Origin: Marisediminitalea lipolytica
GTDB lineage: Bacteria > Pseudomonadota > Gammaproteobacteria > Enterobacterales > Alteromonadaceae
Assembly (NCBI RefSeq): GCF_001758465.1
Contig: NZ_MJIC01000001.1
Coordinates: 1-64,000, forward strand
Reading direction: 5' to 3'
DNA: 64,000 bases
Shown: piece by piece, positions 44,769 to 53,487 of the stretch
Numbering within the stretch: the first letter of the stretch is position 1
How the letters are laid out: every line of letters begins with the position of its first letter
Program-made: the position numbers and the translations under genes
The notes under the pieces: generated by a model
What the model was told of the DNA's origin: nothing
The model's input: the letters and a program-made list of their open reading frames with translations, nothing else
Database searches by the model: none

Positions 44769-45845
44769 TTAATCCATGCGGGGCACGGCGGCTAAATCAA
44801 CGGTAAATTTGCCGCGGTTATCCAAATCTTCTTCCTGACGGTGCTCACCGCGTTTTTGTACCACGGCGTTCTTACCAAAGCCTTCTGATACCGGGCGAGC
44901 GCCCTCCCGTTGCAGCCACAGGCGCAGCAGATGACGACGGCGCTGAGGTTCCGGAAAATCAGTAAATTCGGTACGCGAATGCAGCGCGGCGTAGTTAGAC
45001 AACCACTGAATATCGCCAGGGCGAAAGTCCATCTCAATGGCCATGCCCGGCTCGTAAGTAATGTCTTCAAATAAATCCAGTAATTCCAGCTGAGCGTCGC
45101 TCAGTGGTGGAATGCCCGGATATTCCTGGGCGGTTTTAATGTAAATAGAACCGGCATACATGTTCATGACACCGTCTTTGATATCCAGAATCGGCGAGGT
45201 ATAGGTATCAGCCGGTGCCTCAGGATCCTGTCTGCGCCAGTCCCAGTGAAAGTTTTCAAACAACAATGGTGCAAGGTCAGGGCGGCGTTTCAGGATTTCG
45301 TTGTAGATTTCAGCACCCGAAACCAGGCAAGAGGCGCCGCCTTGTTTGGATGGACGTAAACACATTAACGACACCACGTCAGAGCTGTCTGAATGGAAGG
45401 GCAGTTTATCGCGGATAGACTTAGACAGCGCGTCTGGTTCTTCCAGTTTTTTGTCTGAGGTTGCGTAAATATGATCAATCAGGTCACCCATCTCGTTTTG
45501 GCGGAAGGGTTCACCCATATGCAGGCCAAGAATGTAATAAATGGCAGCAGATAACGCGTCTGAGTAGAGGTGAGTGCGCAGGCCCCGGACTAAAATAAAA
45601 CCTCTGCCGCGGTCGACTTCCTCACACCATTTTGTTACTGACGCCTGTGTGGTGGTTAACGGGTAGTCGCTGGCCTGAACGGTGCGTAAATCCGGATTGT
45701 TTTCGACAAACTGGGTGCCTAAATCTTCCAGCTCTGCCAGTTCAGCAGGCGATAAAACGTAAATCCAATCCGACTCGTTCCGGGATAGGGTATCGCCGCG
45801 CCATGCGGCTCGGGTGGTAACAGGGGTTAATGCTGTAGTGACCAT
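44769..45845 (-). CDS. TauD/TfdA-family Fe(II)/2-oxoglutarate oxygenase
   Basis: 358 residues. The facial triad is visible as His-x-Asp in PFHSDSSDV and the distal His in YAALHSRTEF; the 2-oxoglutarate-binding Arg is in the RRRHLLRLWL stretch. Longer than TauD itself (about 280), resembling TauD-like hydroxylases of diverse small molecules. It lies 153 bases downstream of the M20 gene in the minus-strand operon and is the probable last gene. Substrate unknown. Confidence 0.87.
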   Translation of the reverse strand: MVTTALTPVTTRAAWRGDTLSRNESDWIYVLSPAELAELEDLGTQFVENNPDLRTVQASDYPLTTTQASVTKWCEEVDRGRGFILVRGLRTHLYSDALSAAIYYILGLHMGEPFRQNEMGDLIDHIYATSDKKLEEPDALSKSIRDKLPFHSDSSDVVSLMCLRPSKQGGASCLVSGAEIYNEILKRRPDLAPLLFENFHWDWRRQDPEAPADTYTSPILDIKDGVMNMYAGSIYIKTAQEYPGIPPLSDAQLELLDLFEDITYEPGMAIEMDFRPGDIQWLSNYAALHSRTEFTDFPEPQRRRHLLRLWLQREGARPVSEGFGKNAVVQKRGEHRQEEDLDNRGKFTVDLAAVPRMD

Positions 45846-45998
45846 AAAATACTCCGAAAATAAGGGTCAAAGCCAGTGCCTCATAACCAGAATGCTGAGC
45901 CGAAAATAAACAGAACAGCGCCAGCCTGGTTATCGTGAAAAAAGAACTTGCGGCTTGTTGTGCCTGCAAGTCGAAAAAATGCCTGGTAAAACCTGTTG

Positions 45999-47321
45999 CT
46001 AACCGGCTTTACCGCATACCGCCAGCGCGGTCAGGGCGTAAATGAGCGCGCTATCAACCAAATCCTGTGGCGTTGGCCGCCAGCGCGGAAACCCTGAGGT
46101 CACCGCCGGGATCCGGTGCATATTAAATACATTGTGGTCACGCCACATGCTCGAGTACACCGGGTTGGCCAGTTCTATGGGATGCCCTTTTACCGTTTGG
46201 GTGGCACCGCATAAGGACTTCACCAGCGGTGCAACCATCTGATCATCGGCTTTAAAGCCATGGCGAACCACCACCGGTTCCAGGTGATAACCGGACAGAT
46301 TCAAATCGAACAATACCCGGTTTAACTGATGGTACACCTCGTTAACAGTTTGCGCGGCGGTGAGGCCAACTTCGATATACAGTGAGCACACGTCGGTACC
46401 AGCACCAAAGGTTACGGGATCTCCCGCTTTCAGCGCATCAATCTGGACCTTAGGTACCGACTCGCCACCCGGCGTGGTCAGCACGTTGGCGGACTCGTAC
46501 GCCAGTGTCCACTGGTGTAATGCGTCGATCACCTTGCCTAGCTGGTAAATCGGGTTTGGATGTTTTTCAACGTCCTGGTCGGCTTGCAAAATAGGCGTGA
46601 ATACGCCTTCTCCCAGAATCTGAATACGAAACAGGGCGTAGCCATTGCCTTGCCAGGTCACGCCCCAGTCACAGCCCTCAGCGGCTATGGCAAAATCTGG
46701 TGCGACGCCGCCGTGATGAAACAAATAGTGCGCGCCAATGTCCTTACCCATAAAATCGATACCAGCTGAAGACTCGATGGGTTCCGGCCCGATTTCACCG
46801 GGACAGGCGGTAAGATAAAGCTTACCGTCAAGGTTTATCCCGGCACGTTTTAAGGCTTTGGCCGCCATTAAAAAGCAGCTCATTGGCCCCCGGTCATTGC
46901 TGATGGGAAAGCCATGAAACTGGCCATCTTGCAACCAGCATCGCGTCCATTCCGGGTTGGCCAGGGTAGCCGCGCGGTATTTGTGCAGATTGGTATACTC
47001 GTCAGTGCTCGGGCTTTCAGTATCAAGGTGCGCTGTAAACAACAGGTTTTTGCCCAGTCCGTGGCCGCCATATTCACCAATGACATTGGGACGGTGGGGC
47101 ACTGCTCCGACTTTGCGCGGCGTAAAGCCTTCGTTATCGAGCCAGTCATACACAAAGTCTGCCGCCTGGGCTTCCAGCCCTGACTGACTGGGAATATTGC
47201 CCAGTGTAAGTGCCAGTTCGGTCAGTTCGTCAATATCAATGGCCCCGGCCAGTGCCGCCTTGTCGGCGTCGGTGACTGTATAGGGCAGGTCAGTATCGGC
47301 GGGATAAAGCAGTGGATTCAT
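45999..47321 (-). CDS. M20-family metallohydrolase (ArgE/DapE-like)
   Basis: 440 residues from ATG 47321, whose GGAGAGAGG ribosome site lies directly upstream; an ATG at 47333 is less likely. Zn-peptidase features: FTAHLDTESPSTD, a second ligand region ISNDRGPMSCF, PGEIGPEP and HHGG. The family cleaves amide bonds of N-acyl or N-carbamoyl amino acids. Start and the RutB-like gene stop overlap as ATGA, so synthesis is coupled with the RutA/RutB-like enzymes. It likely deacylates a ring-opening product. Confidence 0.85.
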   Translation of the reverse strand: MNPLLYPADTDLPYTVTDADKAALAGAIDIDELTELALTLGNIPSQSGLEAQAADFVYDWLDNEGFTPRKVGAVPHRPNVIGEYGGHGLGKNLLFTAHLDTESPSTDEYTNLHKYRAATLANPEWTRCWLQDGQFHGFPISNDRGPMSCFLMAAKALKRAGINLDGKLYLTACPGEIGPEPIESSAGIDFMGKDIGAHYLFHHGGVAPDFAIAAEGCDWGVTWQGNGYALFRIQILGEGVFTPILQADQDVEKHPNPIYQLGKVIDALHQWTLAYESANVLTTPGGESVPKVQIDALKAGDPVTFGAGTDVCSLYIEVGLTAAQTVNEVYHQLNRVLFDLNLSGYHLEPVVVRHGFKADDQMVAPLVKSLCGATQTVKGHPIELANPVYSSMWRDHNVFNMHRIPAVTSGFPRWRPTPQDLVDSALIYALTALAVCGKAG

Positions 47322-47980
47322 GCCTCTCTCCAAAAACGGGTAATGCTTGATGTATCCGTTATCAGGGCAAAGCTCATCGCCATGCCCGCCAGGCTGCCGG
47401 CATGCAAAGCCGGCTCGTAAGCAGCGCAGGCATCTTCAGGCACAAACACGTGATAATCCAGATGAAAAGCATCGCGCACTGTAGATTCAACACAGCATTC
47501 GGTGGTAATACCGGTCATTATCAGGGTGTCGACGCCAAGGGATTGCAGGTAGTCCTGTAGCCCGGTTTGCCAAAAACCACTGTAGCGGGTTTTAAAAATA
47601 ACCTTATCGGTTGGCGCGGGCAGGCAAAAACAAAATTCGGCCCCCGGCGTGCCTTCCCGGCAGATAGCGATTTCCGCCTCGGGATTGCCGCCAAGGCGCG
47701 CTATTCTGGTTTTCCAGCTGGCGGAGTCCTGGGCAGCGCTGGTGGCCAGTCCGATAAAAATTACCGGCACATCAGCCTGATGAGCTGCTTGCTGTAACAG
47801 ATTAATATTGGCCAGCGCGGGAGATAAAACCTGCATGTCGATTCCCAGCTGACCGAGCATGTAATCCTGACTGGCAAAGTCGTTTTGCACGTCAATGATG
47901 CACAGTGCACAGCGCGCCGGGGCAACCCAGTCACGCTGTAAAGGCGTCTTAGCCGGGGCGGTGATGCTCAGACTAGCCAT
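47318..47980 (-). CDS. Isochorismatase-family amidohydrolase, RutB-like
   Basis: 220 residues. Catalytic triad Asp30 (IIDVQNDF), Lys130 (FKTRYSGF) and Cys163 (GITTECCVES). Segments KTRYSGF..T, TGI.T..CVEST.RD and EDAC follow RutB, which hydrolyses the ureidoacrylate product of RutA in uracil breakdown. Overlaps the LLM gene by 8 bases and the M20 gene by 4. True rut partners (rutC, D, F, G) are absent, so uracil itself is not a safe substrate call. Confidence 0.88.
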   Translation of the reverse strand: MASLSITAPAKTPLQRDWVAPARCALCIIDVQNDFASQDYMLGQLGIDMQVLSPALANINLLQQAAHQADVPVIFIGLATSAAQDSASWKTRIARLGGNPEAEIAICREGTPGAEFCFCLPAPTDKVIFKTRYSGFWQTGLQDYLQSLGVDTLIMTGITTECCVESTVRDAFHLDYHVFVPEDACAAYEPALHAGSLAGMAMSFALITDTSSITRFWREA

Positions 47981-49040
47981 AGTGAGCTCTTAAATTGGGT
48001 AACACATGTTCGCCAAATAAGGTCAGGCCCTGCTGATAGTCATCAAAGTTGATCATCACACCATCCATTTCCGTGTTATCGATGAGTTCGATGAGCTTTT
48101 GCGTAACCGTTTCAGGAGAACCAATAATATCCCTGGCCATAAACGCGCCCTGAGAGCGGATCACCATGGCATTGTCTTTTAATGCCGGGTCGATACCGTA
48201 AGAACGCATCATGCCCTCTACCGCACCGAGGTCTTTGCCATCACGGTAGTACTGGGCCGTGGCTTCGGCTTTTTCATCGGTGTCGTCAATTACAACGGTG
48301 GCCATGGTGTAGCATTTGATCGACTCGTTATATTCGTCGGCAATTTTGCGTGCCAGGCGGGTAATGCCCAGTGTTTCTTCGTCATCCTTACCGCCCACAA
48401 AACAAGCATCAGCATTGCGTACGGAAAAGCGTAAACCGCGTTCAGACTGGCCGGCACACACCGTAAAAGGTTTCTGACTGGGTTTTGGCTCCGAGACACA
48501 ATCGGTAAAATTAAAGTATTTTCCTGCAAAATCCACCGTGTCTTCTGTCCACAGACGATGCACCAGACTGCTCCATTCCTGGGCATAGTTATACCGCTCG
48601 TCATGGTCAACATCGTCGCGCCAGGCGCCCATCTGGTTTAGTTCGTCACGAAAAGACCCGGACACAATGTTTAATCCGGCACGGCCTTGTGAAATCTGAT
48701 CCAGTGTAGTGATCATCTTGGCTACGGCACCCGGGTTCATTAGCAGGGTGTGCACAGTGGCAATAATTTTGGCATTTTTGGTGGCTTCTGCGATGCCACA
48801 CATCATCGACACCGACTCCATGGAGCAGCCCCAATGATTGGTTTCGCCACCGTAGCCACGCCATTTGGCCATTGACATAATAAAGTCCATGCCAATCTCA
48901 TCGGCGAGTACCGCCGCCTGTTTATTTTGTTGGTAAGAACCGTCCAGTAAGGGCGTGTTTTTTGACACGATCCAGCCACCGTTGGCGATTGGCAGAAAAA
49001 CCCCAAATTCCTTTTTTCCGGTACAAGTTTGATTGGTCAT
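47973..49040 (-). CDS. LLM-class flavin-dependent monooxygenase, RutA-like
   Basis: 355 residues. The resemblance to RutA is marked along the chain: GVFLPIANGGW, SMAKWRGYGGETNHWGCSMES, GRAGLNIVSG, QMGAWRDD, VCAGQSERG, INFDDYQQG. RutA-type enzymes use reduced FMN and O2 to open an N-heterocyclic amide ring by an unusual flavin-N5-peroxide route. The matching FMN reductase could be the gene at 51949. Overlaps the MFS gene (ATGA) and the RutB-like gene. A different N-heterocycle than uracil is likely. Confidence 0.9.
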   Translation of the reverse strand: MTNQTCTGKKEFGVFLPIANGGWIVSKNTPLLDGSYQQNKQAAVLADEIGMDFIMSMAKWRGYGGETNHWGCSMESVSMMCGIAEATKNAKIIATVHTLLMNPGAVAKMITTLDQISQGRAGLNIVSGSFRDELNQMGAWRDDVDHDERYNYAQEWSSLVHRLWTEDTVDFAGKYFNFTDCVSEPKPSQKPFTVCAGQSERGLRFSVRNADACFVGGKDDEETLGITRLARKIADEYNESIKCYTMATVVIDDTDEKAEATAQYYRDGKDLGAVEGMMRSYGIDPALKDNAMVIRSQGAFMARDIIGSPETVTQKLIELIDNTEMDGVMINFDDYQQGLTLFGEHVLPNLRAHYG

Positions 49041-50335
49041 GAATGGCCCTCCTTAACAATGTGCAATGAGTTGTCATCTGCGGCGGCGGATTTACCGGCG
49101 GCATCGGTGACGTTATTGAGCTTGGGTGGTTTCATAAAAATAACGGCAACCAGTACCACCATTGGAATGGCGCCAATTAACAAAAACGAAGAAACAAAAG
49201 AGCCGGTGACGTCGCGCATGTAGCCACAAATATAAGGGGCTGACGCGGCTACCGTGGCGGTAAAATTCATTGCGCCAAAGAGCTGGATGTAAGGTGTTGA
49301 ACCGAAATAGCGAATAAGCAGTACAGTGGACGACAGAAACGTGAGTCCAAAGCCAAACCCGATAGCAAAAGCGTACAAAAACAACACCAGTGGCGAGCTG
49401 CCGAAACTGAGCGCCAGCATGCCCACACCAAGCAGAAACAATGCGGTTTGTAACATGGCTTTGGGATCAAAATATTCCGCAATGAAACCACCAACAATTC
49501 TGGATATGGCGTTACATAAGGCTTCTGTCGACAGCAGGGTACTGGCAAACACAAAGGAAATGCCAATTTGCGTAAGGTGTGCAACCGAAAAACTGTTCAC
49601 TGTGGTACCAACAAACAGCACGCTCATGTAACCTGCGCAGATCAACCAGAATTGCGGTGTTCTGATGGCTTGCTTAAAGGTCCACAGTTCCCTGGTTTCG
49701 TATACCCGGGTGGAGGCTTGCTCGTTATCCTGTTTAGGCGGAACCTTGAGCTTCTCGGTATCGGTGAGCTTGATGGAAAACAGCATTAAAACCACCGAGG
49801 TAACAATCATTACCAAAGTAATCAGCCAGTGAACCCGCCAGTTACCAAAGCCATCGTTGGCCAGCCACACAATTAGCGGGCCGGCAACGCCACCAATGCC
49901 ACCCATGGTGTAGTAAAAACCAAAGGCAGTGGCGCGTTTAATAAAAAAGTGGGTAATGATGTAGGTGCCAGGTACCGGGCCGACAAACGAGTAGCCAGCG
50001 CCAATCAGCACACAGCCGCCGAAATACATTGCCGGGGTCTGGGTGTAATACAGCAGGATAAAGCCGATAACCATCTGCGCCAGCCCAATAAACAGGGTGC
50101 CTTCCACACCGAGCTTTTTAATGGTGATTGAAGGCAGGTAGCCGCTTAAGCCGCAGGCTAATGCCAGCAGGGTAAAGCCCATGCCGGCCGTGGCCCAGTC
50201 CCATTGTAGGTCATTCACCATAAAGGGGATGACTACGCCCAGGGAAGAAAACGTGGCGGCACTCACCACAAAAAAGCACAGGCTGAAGGTAAATAAAATG
50301 GACCACGCTTGCGTCTTCGGATTAACTGTGATCAT
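49037..50335 (-). CDS. MFS transporter
   Basis: 432 residues from ATG 50335 (AAGGAA ribosome site), with about 12 hydrophobic helices and a central cytoplasmic loop (KLTDTEKLKVPPKQDNEQ). Resembles the monocarboxylate/oxalate-formate-like MFS branch. First gene of the MFS-LLM-RutB-M20-TauD operon, so it probably moves the pathway substrate or an intermediate across the inner membrane after TonB-dependent uptake. The ATG at 50386 would add a hydrophilic lead before the helix and is less likely. Confidence 0.87.
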   Translation of the reverse strand: MITVNPKTQAWSILFTFSLCFFVVSAATFSSLGVVIPFMVNDLQWDWATAGMGFTLLALACGLSGYLPSITIKKLGVEGTLFIGLAQMVIGFILLYYTQTPAMYFGGCVLIGAGYSFVGPVPGTYIITHFFIKRATAFGFYYTMGGIGGVAGPLIVWLANDGFGNWRVHWLITLVMIVTSVVLMLFSIKLTDTEKLKVPPKQDNEQASTRVYETRELWTFKQAIRTPQFWLICAGYMSVLFVGTTVNSFSVAHLTQIGISFVFASTLLSTEALCNAISRIVGGFIAEYFDPKAMLQTALFLLGVGMLALSFGSSPLVLFLYAFAIGFGFGLTFLSSTVLLIRYFGSTPYIQLFGAMNFTATVAASAPYICGYMRDVTGSFVSSFLLIGAIPMVVLVAVIFMKPPKLNNVTDAAGKSAAADDNSLHIVKEGHS

Positions 50336-50531
50336 AGGGTAACGTTCCTTAATGATTGCATTCTTGGCTGCTGGCTGTTTCCACAAAGCCTTTATTATTC
50401 GTTCAGACGTTGCCGGGTTATGTAGTGCGACAAATCTACGGTAGCACTTGTGCTGTGGTTTGTTTTGTCGGTATCTGATCGAGTTTTTGTGTTTTTATGC
50501 AAGCGTTGCGTCTGGGATACTGAGGTTAAGG

Positions 50532-50563
50532 GCATTACTGGTGCAGTGTTGCACCAGTAATGC
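50532..50563. repeat. Perfect 14-base-pair palindrome between formamidase and MFS operon
   Basis: GCATTACTGGTGCA-GTGT-TGCACCAGTAATGC. It lies 12 bases past the formamidase stop and about 200 bases upstream of the MFS start. No U-run follows on either strand, so it is either a strong operator for the operon or an mRNA-end hairpin. Confidence 0.7.
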
Positions 50564-50574
50564 TGCGCCGGTGT

Positions 50575-51663
50575 TTATTCAGAATCTGGTTCGCCAGAAT
50601 TAAATACACTGCGAGGCACCTTGGCGTGAACCCCCTGAACCGTATCTACGACCTGTGTTACCGTAAAGTCGCTGCAAATACTCATGAGTGAGTAGGCATC
50701 ATCACGGCTCAGACCCCGATGCTCGTTTAGCAACGTTAGCATGTCCAGTGATGCATTTTTCATGGCAACATTTAAGTCTTCGTCAAACCCATGGACAATA
50801 AAGTAGTCCGGGGTTTCCAGTAATGGTGACGGAAACACAAAATCCTTGCGCAAAATAATTTGCATGGTGACATCCAAAGACGCTTCGATAGCGGTGCCGC
50901 TGATTTCGCCATCGCCCTGGGATACGTGAGGATCGCCGATAGAAAAGAGGCCGCCTTCAACCTGTACCGGGTAGTACATGGTCGCGCCGGCACCAATACG
51001 CCAGTTATCAATATTACCGCCGTGTTTGCCCGGCGGAATGGTCGATACCCGGCCTGATACATCGGGTGCCACACCAGCAGTCCCCAGATGCGGTCTTACC
51101 GGCACCCGTACGCCATTTAACGTTTTTTCCTTAGCGCATTCCGGACATTCGGTAACCGTACCGGGTACTTCGTATTTTCCCTTAAAATCATAAGCATAAT
51201 GCCCATGGGCCTGCATGCTGGCCATATCCAGGCGATAAATCGTAACCCGCTCTTTTTCGCCAAACTCCTTGTACAGATGCCCCCAGTTAGCAGCCAGGTT
51301 AGAGCCATAGGAAAAGCGCGGCTTCATGGCCAGGTAGCGTACTTCCAGCATGTCGCCAGGTTGCGCCCCTTCAACAAAAATCGGCCCGGTCATCAAATGG
51401 ACGCCGGGATTTCTGTCGTCTTCCGGAATGCCTTTCCACAATGCTTTCAACGATTCATCCATCATTAATTCCGGGGCATCGCCAGCGTGATGGGTAATGG
51501 CTTCGGCGTGCACAATATCGCCACTTTTAATGGTTATCGCCGGTGATTTAGTGGCCGAGAAATAGCCCCAGTGACAATTTTCTACAGTGGCTTTCAGCGA
51601 ATGAAAGGCCTTGGGCTCATGACGGTCTGAGTCATTTAAATCGTCGGTTTTTAGTAATGACAT
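50575..51663 (-). CDS. Acetamidase/formamidase
   Basis: 362-residue FmdA/AmdA-family hydrolase releasing ammonia from formamide or acetamide. Marked by VHAEAITHHAGDAPELM, GPIFVEGAQPGDMLEVRYL, RPHLGTAGVAP, GKHGGNIDNWRIGAG and SIGDPHVSQGDGEISGTAIE. An AAGGA ribosome site is present. Adjacent to the RutA-like operon on the same strand, it would recover nitrogen from a formamide-like fragment of the ring. Cytosolic. Confidence 0.9.
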   Translation of the reverse strand: MSLLKTDDLNDSDRHEPKAFHSLKATVENCHWGYFSATKSPAITIKSGDIVHAEAITHHAGDAPELMMDESLKALWKGIPEDDRNPGVHLMTGPIFVEGAQPGDMLEVRYLAMKPRFSYGSNLAANWGHLYKEFGEKERVTIYRLDMASMQAHGHYAYDFKGKYEVPGTVTECPECAKEKTLNGVRVPVRPHLGTAGVAPDVSGRVSTIPPGKHGGNIDNWRIGAGATMYYPVQVEGGLFSIGDPHVSQGDGEISGTAIEASLDVTMQIILRKDFVFPSPLLETPDYFIVHGFDEDLNVAMKNASLDMLTLLNEHRGLSRDDAYSLMSICSDFTVTQVVDTVQGVHAKVPRSVFNSGEPDSE

Positions 51664-51948
51664 ACATTGTTCCTTTACTTAAGCACGGATAACTGAAAAG
51701 TGCCGGCCAACCACAATCTCTGGCGTGATGGGCGGGGAGTTAATATCCAGATTACGCAACAAGAGTGGGGGATTCTTGAATACAGACGTCCGAAAAGTTG
51801 TCGAAATTCCCCAACCGCAAATGTCGAAAATAAAGCGATAAGGCAAGAGATTGGGCGTAAATGTGCAAGATTTACCGGTCTGATACTCCTAGCGTTAGAA
51901 GTCATCGCCGGATAATGGGATCCGGCACCTGAATAAGAGGATGCAACC

Positions 51949-52557
51949 ATGAAGATTGCCATTATCTGCGGAAGTCAGCGACCGCGTTCGCAAACGGCCA
52001 AAGTTGGCCATTATCTGGTTAACCTATTGCAGGCAAAAGATATTGAGACCGTGCTTTGGGATCTGGGGGAAGCCCCGCTCAGCCATTTTGATGATACCTT
52101 CTGGTCCGAACCGCAAGGTGCGCTGCAACAGGCGTGGCAACCTTACCGCGAGGCGTTAACCGAATGTGACGCACTAATCGCTTTAACCCCCGACTGGCAT
52201 GGTATGGTGCCCAGCGTGCTGAAAAACTTCTTTTTGTACTGCGGCACGGCAGAAACTGCCAATAAACCGGGTCTGATTGTGTCTGTTTCCTCGGCCTCAG
52301 GCGGCTATTTACCGGTGGCGGAGCTGCGTATCAGCAGCAGTAAAAATAACCGCATTTGCTGGATACCTGACCACCTTGTGGTACGCAATGTCAAGCAGTG
52401 CTTTAATGCGCCTGAACCCGGTGAAGAGAAAGACGACCAATACATTCAGGCCCGCACCCTGCATTCCCTGCGATTGCTAATTGAATACGCTAAAGCGCTT
52501 AAACTGGTGCGCGATAGCGAAGTTGCAGATTATAAAACTTACCCCTTCGGCATGTAA
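51949..52557 (+). CDS. NADPH-dependent FMN reductase family protein
   Basis: 202-residue flavodoxin-fold oxidoreductase: N-terminal IAIICGSQRPRSQTAKV phosphate loop and LTPDWHGMVPSVLKNFFLY. Members supply reduced FMN to two-component monooxygenases, so it is the natural partner of the RutA-like enzyme encoded 3 kb away on the opposite strand. Divergent from the formamidase across 285 bases and 30 bases before a TauD-family gene. Confidence 0.85.
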   Translation: MKIAIICGSQRPRSQTAKVGHYLVNLLQAKDIETVLWDLGEAPLSHFDDTFWSEPQGALQQAWQPYREALTECDALIALTPDWHGMVPSVLKNFFLYCGTAETANKPGLIVSVSSASGGYLPVAELRISSSKNNRICWIPDHLVVRNVKQCFNAPEPGEEKDDQYIQARTLHSLRLLIEYAKALKLVRDSEVADYKTYPFGM

Positions 52558-52587
52558 CTGAATACAGGTTTAATAGGAGCATAGCGA

Positions 52588-53397
52588 ATGAATAGCCACA
52601 TTACGGTTACCCCTCTTACGCGACGTATCGGGGCTGAAGTCTCCGGCGTTGATTTAACCCAACCGCTGAGTGAAGAAGACAAGCAAGGGCTTTTTGATGC
52701 GCTGATGCAGCATCAGGTGATTTTTCTTCGCGACCAGAAGATCTCGCATGAGCAGCATCGTGAAATCGGCAGTATATTCTCAGATCTGATCATCCATCCG
52801 GGAGCCAAAGGCATTGACGGTTATGAAGATATTGTGGCAATCCATGCCGATAAAGATTCAAAGTACATTGCCGGTGACAACTGGCATTCGGATTTAAGCT
52901 GTAATGAAATCCCGCCAATGGGTTCCATGCTGTATTTGCACACGTTGCCCCAGACCGGCGGTGATACACTGTGGTCTTCAATGTATGCCGTTTATGAGGC
53001 ATTGTCGCCAGGTATGCAGCAGTATCTCTCAACGCTTCAGGCAGAACATGATGCCAACCACGTTTACCATGCTATTTATGGCGACTACGGCACGGCTTAT
53101 CCCTGCAATGTGCATCCGGTGGTCAGAACGCACCCGGTAACGGGACGTAAAGCCATTTTTGTGAATGAGTCTTATACCACCAAAATCCTCGGCGTTTCGA
53201 AAAACGAAAGTGATGGCATATTGCAGATGCTTTACAACTTTACCAAGGATCCGAATTTTCAGGTGCGGTTTAACTGGCAGCCCCATTCTATTGCGATTTG
53301 GGATAATCGCTGTACGCAACATTTTGCGGTGTGGGATTACTTTCCCGACATCCGTTCTGGCTTTAGAGTCACCATGGGCGGCGAGAAACCAGAGTAG
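52588..53397 (+). CDS. TauD-family Fe(II)/2-oxoglutarate dioxygenase
   Basis: 269 residues, near TauD length. Facial triad His100-x-Asp102 (NWHSDLSC) and distal His in CTQHFAVWDY; 2-oxoglutarate Arg in GFRVTMGG. N-terminal RRIGAEVSGVDLTQPL is typical. TauD proper releases sulfite from taurine, but no sulfonate transporter is nearby; relatives hydroxylate many acids and betaines. Co-directional with the FMN reductase (30 bases), it likely belongs to the same catabolic island as a second 2-oxoglutarate oxygenase. Confidence 0.9.
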   Translation: MNSHITVTPLTRRIGAEVSGVDLTQPLSEEDKQGLFDALMQHQVIFLRDQKISHEQHREIGSIFSDLIIHPGAKGIDGYEDIVAIHADKDSKYIAGDNWHSDLSCNEIPPMGSMLYLHTLPQTGGDTLWSSMYAVYEALSPGMQQYLSTLQAEHDANHVYHAIYGDYGTAYPCNVHPVVRTHPVTGRKAIFVNESYTTKILGVSKNESDGILQMLYNFTKDPNFQVRFNWQPHSIAIWDNRCTQHFAVWDYFPDIRSGFRVTMGGEKPE

Positions 53398-53487
53398 AAA
53401 GGTGGTTTCAGCACTTTGCTTTAAACCGATAATCTTTTATTGTCGTAACTCACTTAATTACCAACAATTTTTATTTTAAGCAGCCAT

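Noticed and set aside
47318-49040. Annotation as a true uracil rutAB pair
   Set aside because: rutC, rutD, rutF and rutG are absent and an M20 hydrolase takes their place; RutA/RutB-like is the safe call.
52588-53397. Annotation as taurine dioxygenase tauD
   Set aside because: No tauABC or other sulfonate genes nearby; the family covers many substrates.
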